6,957 bases of DNA. It comes from Deltaproteobacteria bacterium (GTDB taxonomy: Bacteria > Myxococcota_A > UBA796 > GCA-2862545). The notes below the pieces were generated by a model. It saw nothing but the letters and a program-made list of their open reading frames with translations. It made no database searches and was not told the origin of the DNA. The stretch spans positions 1-6,957 of the forward strand of contig JAFDJI010000188.1 in the NCBI GenBank assembly GCA_019307545.1. The letters are read 5' to 3'. The position numbers were made by a program, and so were the translations under genes. Position 1 is the first letter of the stretch. The number at the start of each line of letters is the position of its first letter. This document shows positions 1 through 5,882 of this stretch, piece by piece.

Positions 1-246
1 GGAGATGCCGTCGTCGGTGGCGTGGAACTCCAAGCAGAAGACCGGTTGACCGTTTTCCGGTTCCACCGATGGTTCCAGGGTCCCCTCCCGGAGCGCTTGG
101 ACAACGGACCACAGCACCCGGTAGGGACCGCCCGCCGTCCGGGTTGCCGGGATCTTTCCCTTCTTGATCCACTTCAGCACCGTGTCCGCGGTCACCGAGA
201 GCAGATTTGCAGCTTGTCCCGTCGAAAGGTGATCAGCAGGGGGCAT
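1..246 (-). CDS. Helix-turn-helix DNA-binding protein, excisionase/MerR-like (3' part outside window)
   Basis: The first 82 codons are visible and the frame is still open at the left edge, so the C-terminus is missing. Residues about 7-52 read as a small winged-helix/HTH domain of the excisionase or MerR-like (HTH_17) type: a Leu-Ser-Thr-Gly-Gln-Ala-Ala start, a helix with Val-Thr-Ala-Asp-Thr-Val, then Trp-Ile-Lys-Lys-Gly-Lys-Ile-Pro and a Gly-Gly-Pro-Tyr-Arg-Val wing. This pattern binds DNA in transcription regulators and phage or plasmid excisionases. After a Pro/Glu-rich linker, a second segment begins (Val-Phe-Cys-Leu-Glu-Phe-His, residues 69-75) whose fold I cannot identify. The start is ATG at 246, with an in-frame TGA at 255-253 excluding any longer version and a GGAG 9 nt upstream. 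It lies 188 bp downstream of the large membrane gene on the same strand and may have its own promoter. Nothing ties it functionally to the upstream operon. HTH fold: fairly sure; role: unknown. Confidence 0.8.
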   Translation of the reverse strand, partial: MPPADHLSTGQAANLLSVTADTVLKWIKKGKIPATRTAGGPYRVLWSVVQALREGTLEPSVEPENGQPVFCLEFHATDDGIS

Positions 247-255
247 GGGCGGTCA

Positions 256-259
256 CTCC
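256..259 (-). promoter_or_regulatory. Ribosome binding site of the HTH gene
   Basis: GGAG on the minus strand, separated by 9 nt from the ATG at 246. It overlaps the in-frame TGA (255-253) by position only. The spacing is slightly long but acceptable, and it supports the chosen start because no other in-frame start exists between the stop and this ATG. Confidence 0.45.
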
Positions 260-276
260 GATGCACAGCCTATCAT

Positions 277-292
277 CCCGAAGCACTCCGGG
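277..292. promoter_or_regulatory. Imperfect palindrome, possible operator upstream of the HTH gene
   Basis: The 16-bp CCCGAAGCACTCCGGG reads as CCCG-A-AG-CA-CT-C-CGGG, with outer arms of 4 bp and inner arms of 2 bp pairing around one mismatch. It lies 31-46 bp upstream of the ATG of the HTH gene, where an autoregulatory site is often found. The symmetry is seen in the sequence; the operator role is inference only. In GC-rich DNA a palindrome of this quality can arise by chance. Confidence 0.2.
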
Positions 293-434
293 CCGATCCG
301 ACGACCTTCCTCCCCGAAGGACTGGTCAACGGCCCTCCCCGAACCCGCACACGGCAGGCATCCAGGCCAGGCCGTCGCCATACCAGGCGGCGAGGAGCAC
401 CAGGAGGGGCGGGACTCGCAGGGGGTGGGACAAG

Positions 435-3400
435 CTACTCCAGGGGCCTCCAGTATTCTGCCTCCCGGTCGCTGAGCTTGTGCTCCAGGATCAGCTGTTG
501 GATGCGCTGTATGTCGACATCCCTCGGCCCGCCCAGGGTGTCCTGTTCCGGTGCCCGGGTGGAGAACATCGCGCCTACCACCAGGAGTGCCGCCAGGGCG
601 ACTCCGATCATGAAGGGCCGGTCCACCATGGGCCGGAAGGAAGGCTGCCCAGAAGACGGGGGCCGGACCGGGCCCCGAGACGGGGGAACGGTCGCGGCGC
701 AGCGATTGCATTGCAGGCAGTCCAACTCGTCCCGGGCAAGCACCCCGAGGTCGCACCGGCCATAGGTGCGTCGGGGAAGCCAGCGCCGGGCCAGACCCAC
801 CCGGTTGCCGAGCGATACCAGGGCGCCGACCGGGCACAGGTAGCGGCACCAGAACCGGAACACCACCACCGAGCCACCGAGGGCCATTGCGAGGAGCACC
901 AGCGGCCACCCGGAGGGCCAGCCGGCGAAGGCGTGGGACAGGGGGTCGAAGGAGAGGAACGCCCGGTCGGACGTGAGCGCGAACCCGGCGAGGGCGAGGG
1001 TGAGGATCCCATACTTCACCGCGCGCGCGGAGCGGTCCACTGGCCGCGACACCTGTCGGGTCAGGCCGAGTTGCCCGATCCACTCCTGGAGGGCGCCAAA
1101 CGGACAGAGGGTCGAGCAGTATGCGGCTCCGAACAGGAGCGTGAGCAGCCCGATGCCAAACACGAGTAGCATCGCCACCGGGCTGCCCAGGCCGGGGGGA
1201 TGCCCGCGCAGGATCCCCGCCAAGGTCTCCAAGGAGAGCTGGGTGTTCAGCCACCATCCGCCCACCACGGCGTTCGCCGCCAGAAAGCCGAGGCGGACCC
1301 ACCGGGAGCCACGCAGGAGTACCCACACCCCGAGCGGAAGGGCCAGGAGTAGGTAGATCGCGCCCCGCTCCAGCTCGATGTGCCGCCCAGAGGCCTCGGG
1401 GCGGGCCACCGGCAGGCCGAGCACGGCGCGTCCCACCTCCGCGCCCACCGCGTCTACGGTAGCCAGCGCCGCACGAGCAGAGATCGTGGCACCCGTCACC
1501 CCGTCGATGTCGCCCCCGTCCTCCCGGAGCGCGAGCGGTTCGCGCACTGACCGGCCCACCACCCGGGTCACCCACCGAATGACGTCGGCCACGTAGGCCG
1601 GAGTTTCCCGCGACTCCAGGATCTCCACCCGCTGGTAGACGCCGTCCGCGCCGATCACGAGCACCAGGTTGATGGGCCCGGCGTATCCCTGGATGTCCTC
1701 GCGCACCCCCATGGTGGCGAGGATGACGTGGTCGGTGCCGACATCGGCGACACCGCCGCGGTAGTGCGGGAAGGGGTCGTCAGCGAACAGGTAGCGAGGC
1801 GCCCCGCCCAGGGTGATGAGCTCCAGCCGCTCGAAGGTGAGCTTGGGCCTGTCGAGCCGCGCGGCAGCGATACCGCCCACCAGGAGGGCTGCAACCGCCA
1901 CGCCCGCCAGCAAGTACCCCAGCCCGGGGCGTGGAAACAACGAAGGGCGAACTCGGGTTCGGCTCTGCCACCGGTGCAGCCAGCCTACCAGGCCAACCGC
2001 GCTGTCCTCGCGCCACCGCACCCGCCACCACTGCGCCAACAACAGCACCAGCACCACTCCCTGCAGGGCGGCGAGCAGCGCGCAGGCGCCGGGCACCCCC
2101 AGCAGCGGGACCACCCCCACCCCCACCACCGCCGCCCCCACGGCGCCTCCGAAGTGGTCCGCCGCGAACAGGGTCCCCGCGGGATGTGTGTCCCCGTCGA
2201 GCACCGCGGCGGCCGCGGGGAAGGCTGCACCCGAGACCAACCCGGCCAGCGCGAACATCAGCACGAACCCTGGCTCGGCCGTTGGACCGGGCGGCAGCGC
2301 GTTCAGCCCCAGGGGCAGCGCGGCGGCCAGGCCCCCGATCAGCGCCAGGGCGAGCATGGGGCTGCGCGCCAGGCGTCCCGGGCCCCGGGCGGCAGGCGGG
2401 TCCAGGCGTGCCGTCGCCCACCTTCCCGCAGCGGCACCCACGGCCATCCCCGCCAGGAGCACCGCATTCATCAGGCCGAGCTTCCCGAACAGGGTCCCCA
2501 CCCGCGCTTGGAAAGCGAACAGGAGCAGTATCCCCAGGGACAGGCTGGAGAACCCTGTGGCCACCAGCATTGTGGAGGCGAGCTGTCGCCCCTCCCGGGC
2601 GGGCTCCGGGTTTGCCCACAGCAGGTGCACCCGTAGGATCAGGAAGACGAGGAGCGGGATGCCCCATAGCCAGGCGCCGGCCGCCCGCGCGCCGTGCAGC
2701 GCGCGCACCCACCCGCTGCCGGCGTAGCGGCCCTGCACCAGCAGGTTGAGGGTGTAGGAGAGGGGATGGGCATCGGTGTTGCGCAGCACGCCCCCCACCG
2801 GGTCGGGCTTGCGATAGGCCTCCTCCACGAAGGCCGTGCGGCGGGGATCGATGAGCGAGGCGAAGCCGGCGTCCGGGAAGGCGCTGCGGTGCGCGAGGCG
2901 CGCGTGGCGGAGGGCGAGCGCGTGCGGGTCCGCCGTCACCACCCCCGGCGACGGCGAGGCGAAGAACCGGCTCGGGTCTCCGGGGAGTACCACCACCTCC
3001 GGGAACACCGTCTCCAGCGTTGCGAGCACGCTTCCGCCGTAGGCAGCCAGCTCTGCGCCCAGGAAGTTCTCACCCGAGAGCACCTGGGTAGCGACCACGC
3101 CCGCGGGGGAGAGCGCCCCGGCGACCTGGCGGTAGAACTCCTCGGTATAGAAGCGGTTGGAGGCCGCGGTATCCGGGTCCGCGGTGGCCACGATCACCAG
3201 GTCCCACCGTCGGTCAGCGGGTGCGGCGAGCATGGCGCGGAGGTCACCCATGTGCACGTTCACCCGCGGGTCCTCCCGCACCGCTTGCGCCGCCTCAGGG
3301 AGGACGGGACCGAGGAACCGGTGCGCCACCGGGTCCGCCACCACCAGGTCTACCTGTTCCACGGCGTCATAGACGAGCAGCGTCTGGACCAACTCCTCGG

Positions 3401-4256
3401 AGCCCTCACCGACGACCAGCACGCGTCGCGCGCCGGAGGACTCGGCCATGGCCAAAGCCGCCTCCTGGGGGGCGTCCACCGGGTCGGGGTGGGAGGAGGC
3501 CACCTGGCCGTCCCGCAACACCACCACCTGGCCCGGGAGGCGGGCCACCGCGTAGCGGGCCTTGGGGGTGTCGCGGGCGTCGAGTAGCTCGGCGCCCGGG
3601 AGGAGCCGCTGAAGGTGGGCCGAGGCGAAGCCGGTCTCCACCCAGCGGCCTCCACCAAGGAGGAGCACCAGGCACGCCACCCCGGCGGCGATGGCGAGGG
3701 CCGCGGTGCGGCGTTCGAGGATGGCTGCCGCCACCAGCAGACCGAAGGCACCCAGGGTCGCGGTGGGAGAGCCGCCCCACATCAGCGCCACGGTGAGCCC
3801 CGCGCCGCCGAGGAAGCTCCCCGCGGACTCCCACGCATACAGGGAGGTGGCCTCGCGTTCCGTTGCCCCCGCGGCGAGCGGGAAGATGAGCCCGGTGAGG
3901 AACGAGGTGGGCGCGTTGAGCAGGACGGCGAGCAGCACCAGCGTCTCGAGGGGAAACACCTCCGCGGGTCCCACGCCCCCGAGCGGTCGCAGCCACTGGA
4001 AGGCGAGGAGCTGCACCAACACCGCGGGGAGGTAGGCGAGTGCGACGTAGCCGACCGCCCGGAGCGGCTCGGCGAGGCGCATCGCGGCGAAGCGGCCCAC
4101 CAGCGCTCCCACCGCGACCCACAGCAGCCAGGTCGCGAAGAACACGCCGGTCCCCAGCTCGTTTCCGTGGAACGCGACCAGGATCTCCCGGAGCACAACC
4201 GTCTGCGCTGCGAGGCTGAAGGCACCGGCCGCGAAGACGACCAGCCTCTGGCGCAT
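435..4256 (-). CDS. Giant membrane fusion: spermidine-synthase-like module + FMN-binding domain + NosR/NapH-like Fe-S module
   Basis: This 1273-residue protein joins several modules in one uninterrupted frame. Residues 1-202 form about six or seven membrane segments like those of fused MFS/spermidine synthases. Residues about 205-510 form a Rossmann-type spermidine-synthase-like domain that keeps Asp360-Pro361 and Asn-Arg-Phe-Tyr-Thr (367-371). Residues about 526-742 form a second block of about seven membrane segments. A single segment (779-799) precedes an FMN-binding domain (about 800-950) with Asp-Gly-Val-Thr-Gly-Ala-Thr at 918-924; Thr924 is the likely covalent FMN site, loaded by an ApbE-type transferase not present here. 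Further segments from 963 carry CxxxCP motifs at 1047-1052 and 1137-1142 and a Cys-rich motif (C1168, C1180, C1183, C1186), as in NosR/NapH-type electron-transfer proteins. A last segment (about 1214-1232) and a charged tail ending LSDREAEYWRPLE follow. The start is fixed by a TGA two codons upstream; no strong RBS, so coupling to the upstream gene is likely. Probable role: moving electrons across or along the membrane to flavin outside. Domains: confident; substrate: unknown. Confidence 0.88.
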   Translation of the reverse strand: MRQRLVVFAAGAFSLAAQTVVLREILVAFHGNELGTGVFFATWLLWVAVGALVGRFAAMRLAEPLRAVGYVALAYLPAVLVQLLAFQWLRPLGGVGPAEVFPLETLVLLAVLLNAPTSFLTGLIFPLAAGATEREATSLYAWESAGSFLGGAGLTVALMWGGSPTATLGAFGLLVAAAILERRTAALAIAAGVACLVLLLGGGRWVETGFASAHLQRLLPGAELLDARDTPKARYAVARLPGQVVVLRDGQVASSHPDPVDAPQEAALAMAESSGARRVLVVGEGSEELVQTLLVYDAVEQVDLVVADPVAHRFLGPVLPEAAQAVREDPRVNVHMGDLRAMLAAPADRRWDLVIVATADPDTAASNRFYTEEFYRQVAGALSPAGVVATQVLSGENFLGAELAAYGGSVLATLETVFPEVVVLPGDPSRFFASPSPGVVTADPHALALRHARLAHRSAFPDAGFASLIDPRRTAFVEEAYRKPDPVGGVLRNTDAHPLSYTLNLLVQGRYAGSGWVRALHGARAAGAWLWGIPLLVFLILRVHLLWANPEPAREGRQLASTMLVATGFSSLSLGILLLFAFQARVGTLFGKLGLMNAVLLAGMAVGAAAGRWATARLDPPAARGPGRLARSPMLALALIGGLAAALPLGLNALPPGPTAEPGFVLMFALAGLVSGAAFPAAAAVLDGDTHPAGTLFAADHFGGAVGAAVVGVGVVPLLGVPGACALLAALQGVVLVLLLAQWWRVRWREDSAVGLVGWLHRWQSRTRVRPSLFPRPGLGYLLAGVAVAALLVGGIAAARLDRPKLTFERLELITLGGAPRYLFADDPFPHYRGGVADVGTDHVILATMGVREDIQGYAGPINLVLVIGADGVYQRVEILESRETPAYVADVIRWVTRVVGRSVREPLALREDGGDIDGVTGATISARAALATVDAVGAEVGRAVLGLPVARPEASGRHIELERGAIYLLLALPLGVWVLLRGSRWVRLGFLAANAVVGGWWLNTQLSLETLAGILRGHPPGLGSPVAMLLVFGIGLLTLLFGAAYCSTLCPFGALQEWIGQLGLTRQVSRPVDRSARAVKYGILTLALAGFALTSDRAFLSFDPLSHAFAGWPSGWPLVLLAMALGGSVVVFRFWCRYLCPVGALVSLGNRVGLARRWLPRRTYGRCDLGVLARDELDCLQCNRCAATVPPSRGPVRPPSSGQPSFRPMVDRPFMIGVALAALLVVGAMFSTRAPEQDTLGGPRDVDIQRIQQLILEHKLSDREAEYWRPLE

Positions 4257-4259
4257 GCG

Positions 4260-5882
4260 TCAGAGCCCCACGTGGGGGGTCACCTGGGCCTCGTAGACCT
4301 CGATCCGGGCACCTTCGAGCGCGGCGGGCGGCAGGCCCGCCTTACGCAGGAGGCTCAGCAGCATGGTGTGCCGGTCCCAGCCCTGCTCCGGCCCCACCTG
4401 GGGCAGGTAGGTGGCGTTTCGCAATCCGCTGGAGACCACCACACCGTGTCGGCCGACCACCACCGCCTCCGGCCCGGGGACCTGCCAGGTGGGACCGAGG
4501 AGGGACACCTCCACCTCCAGTTCGGGAAGCTCCTCCGCGGATACGGGGGGGAAGCGTCCATCGTGGATGGCCGCGTCCACCGCGCGTGAGGTCACGGCCT
4601 TCCACACCGGGCGGCGGGCCTTGATCTCGCCGATACAGCCCCGGAGCGCGCCATGCTTGGTGAGGGTCACGAACGCTCCAAGCTCCCTGGTGGCGTCCTC
4701 GGGGAGCGTGCTCGGGTCGACGTCCAGTGGCCTCCCCACCTCGAACCAGTGGACCAGCGATTTGCGGGCCAACTCCAGCAGCGCGGTGGCGGCCTCCTCC
4801 GAGACCAGCCGCGCCCCCCCGGTCTGGGGGCCGCGCCCCTTCCAGCCGGGACCATCGATCCGCGCCGCCAGGTAGGAGACCGTGTTCGACCAGTCGCCGG
4901 TGATCTCGCCGCTGGTGGTGTAGGAGAGCTCGGTGGCCTTCGCGCCCTCGGGAAGGAGCGCAGCGAGGATCTCCAGCGGGTGCCGCCCGCACACCGTAGC
5001 CCCGGTGCGCGCGATATAGGCGCGGAAGCCGTCCGGATCGCCAGCCGCGACGGGTTCCCAGGCCCCGTGGTCCAGGGCGCTCAGCTTCTCGGGGAGGTCG
5101 TCCTCGAAGGGCCGGTAGTCGAAGCGGCGGCCGTAGTGGGTGAAGTCGGTCGAGACCACCACCAGGTCGCCCGGACCCAGCTCGGAGCGAAGGGCCTCGG
5201 CGATCTGCTTCGCCTGCTCGGCGTCCAGCTGTCCCACCAGGATGGGGACCAGCTCGAAGGCGCCCAGGGTCCGCTGGAGCAGAGGGAGCTGTATCTCCAT
5301 GGAGTGCTCGCCCCCGTCGTCGCGGGTGATCCACTGCAAGCCGGGCTTGTCCGCGATGCGGGCTGCCGTCGCCAGATCGATGGGCAGGTCGCCGAGGGGG
5401 GTACGGAAGGCCTCCTTGTCGTACACCGCTGCCCCCGAGAACCCGAAGCGGTGCGATGGCCCCAACAGCCACACCCGATGTACCGGGCACCCACGGACCT
5501 CGGCGTAGGCAAACGCCGCGGTGGGGCCGGAGTACGCGTATCCGGCGTGGGGAGACACCAGAGCCATCGGGGTGGTCTCACAATCCCCGGTCGCGCCCGT
5601 CGCGGCCAGGAACCCGTCCACCTCTGCAGCCAGCTTCTCCGCGTCCCCGGGGTACCAGCTCCCGGCCACGGCTGGCTTCCGGACATCCTTGTAGGGACCT
5701 TGGGCCACCCGGACTGGGAGGGGCGGCGGGGTCGGACGTTCGGACATCACCACCTCGGACACGGGCTCGGGGGGGGGCTCCTGCGGCTGCTGGGCGCAGG
5801 CGGCCACGCCGAGGAGCACAGCGAGCACGGATGTGCGAAGCAGCGCAGGGAGGAGGTCATCCGGCGAAGCGCGACGGTTCAT
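4260..5882 (-). CDS. amrB/amrA: Lipoprotein fusing Memo (AmrB) and AMMECR1 (AmrA) domains of the AmmeMemoRadiSam system
   Basis: A 540-residue protein. Residues 1-29 form a lipoprotein signal: basic start (MNRR), hydrophobic core around 14-26, lipobox Val-Ala-Ala-Cys with Cys29 as lipid anchor, then a Pro/Glu-rich linker to about 65. The Memo domain (about 67-345; extradiol-dioxygenase-like fold, metal site) starts KPAVAGSWYPGD and has the family motifs PHAGYAYSG (His112), GPSH (His144), EHSMEIQLP (His193), STDFTHYG (Asp246, His249) and VCGRHP (Cys298), matching the conserved His/Asp/Cys pocket of MEMO1. The AMMECR1 domain (about 358-540) carries the signature LRGCIG at 413-418. Both domains are near full family length, so this is a true fusion. 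The biochemical role of either domain in bacteria is not settled. An upstream in-frame extension of 36 codons exists, but it lacks signal-peptide character and the ATG at 5882 has a good RBS. The gene overlaps the small Tat gene by 26 bp and ends 3 bp before the large membrane gene. The export signal is unusual, since stand-alone Memo and AMMECR1 proteins are generally cytoplasmic. Confidence 0.93.
   Translation of the reverse strand: MNRRASPDDLLPALLRTSVLAVLLGVAACAQQPQEPPPEPVSEVVMSERPTPPPLPVRVAQGPYKDVRKPAVAGSWYPGDAEKLAAEVDGFLAATGATGDCETTPMALVSPHAGYAYSGPTAAFAYAEVRGCPVHRVWLLGPSHRFGFSGAAVYDKEAFRTPLGDLPIDLATAARIADKPGLQWITRDDGGEHSMEIQLPLLQRTLGAFELVPILVGQLDAEQAKQIAEALRSELGPGDLVVVSTDFTHYGRRFDYRPFEDDLPEKLSALDHGAWEPVAAGDPDGFRAYIARTGATVCGRHPLEILAALLPEGAKATELSYTTSGEITGDWSNTVSYLAARIDGPGWKGRGPQTGGARLVSEEAATALLELARKSLVHWFEVGRPLDVDPSTLPEDATRELGAFVTLTKHGALRGCIGEIKARRPVWKAVTSRAVDAAIHDGRFPPVSAEELPELEVEVSLLGPTWQVPGPEAVVVGRHGVVVSSGLRNATYLPQVGPEQGWDRHTMLLSLLRKAGLPPAALEGARIEVYEAQVTPHVGL
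4266..4277. repeat. Perfect 12-bp palindrome CCCCACGTGGGG at the gene junction
   Basis: The palindrome lies inside the last codons of the Memo-AMMECR1 gene, ending 3 nt before its TGA, and 10-21 nt upstream of the ATG of the large membrane gene. In RNA it could form a 4-bp GC stem with an ACGU loop that would cover the only G-rich stretch available as a ribosome binding site. The symmetry is certain; any effect on translation is inference. Confidence 0.3.
5769..5777. repeat. Homopolymer of nine G (C9 on the coding strand) just after the lipobox
   Basis: Nine consecutive G on the plus strand encode Pro36-Pro37-Pro38 of the Memo-AMMECR1 lipoprotein as three CCC codons, seven codons after the lipidated Cys29. 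It is the longest homopolymer I noticed in the window. Such tracts can gain or lose a base by slippage, which here would shift the frame before the Memo domain. The tract is in frame as given. Confidence 0.5.

Larger units (their letters stand above)
247..434. other. 188-bp intergenic region between the membrane-protein gene and the HTH gene
   Basis: No gene is convincing here. The minus strand should carry the leader and any promoter of the HTH gene. A TTGACC (329-324) resembles a -35 box, but no good -10 box sits 16-18 bp further on; a weak GATAGG-like element lies near 275-270. An imperfect palindrome at 277-292 lies 31-46 bp upstream of the HTH start. No GC stem followed by a T-run is present on the minus strand, so I see no intrinsic terminator for the upstream operon. 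A 7-bp hairpin at 373-392 pairs well only in a plus-strand transcript (its G-U pair becomes C-A on the minus strand) and has no T-tract. Confidence 0.6.

Noticed and set aside
373..392. Hairpin CGTCGCC-ATACCA-GGCGGCG as terminator of the operon
   Set aside because: On the operon's strand the stem contains a C-A mismatch and no T-run follows. It pairs well only in a plus-strand transcript, where no gene is seen.
326..433. A 35-codon hydrophobic frame on the minus strand starting with TTG just after the large gene's stop
   Set aside because: It would encode a small Leu/Ala-rich peptide, but it needs a TTG start with a GGAG only about 4 nt away. It is too short to judge without homologues.
22..1169. 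Overlapping long plus-strand open frames (22-765 and 207-1169)
   Set aside because: They are antisense to the HTH gene and the large membrane gene. Composition is Arg/Pro/Gly/Ser-rich with no family motif, while the minus-strand reading gives known folds.
253..1575. A 440-codon open frame on the minus strand overlapping the 3' end of the large membrane gene
   Set aside because: It is out of frame with a gene that has clear domains and is rich in Arg, Gly and Pro as expected for a shadow frame in GC-rich DNA. It shows no recognisable domain or membrane pattern.
2096..2139. Four runs of five G on the minus strand as a G-quadruplex
   Set aside because: Loops of about 10, 1 and 13 nt are long for a stable quadruplex, and the runs are explained by Gly/Val codons of a membrane segment in GC-rich DNA.
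1728..4589. Several 270-325-codon plus-strand frames (1728-2636, 1813-2727, 2694-3587, 3615-4589)
   Set aside because: All are antisense to the membrane fusion or the lipoprotein gene and have low-complexity compositions (Gln/His/Arg or Pro/Arg). They are a by-product of high GC.
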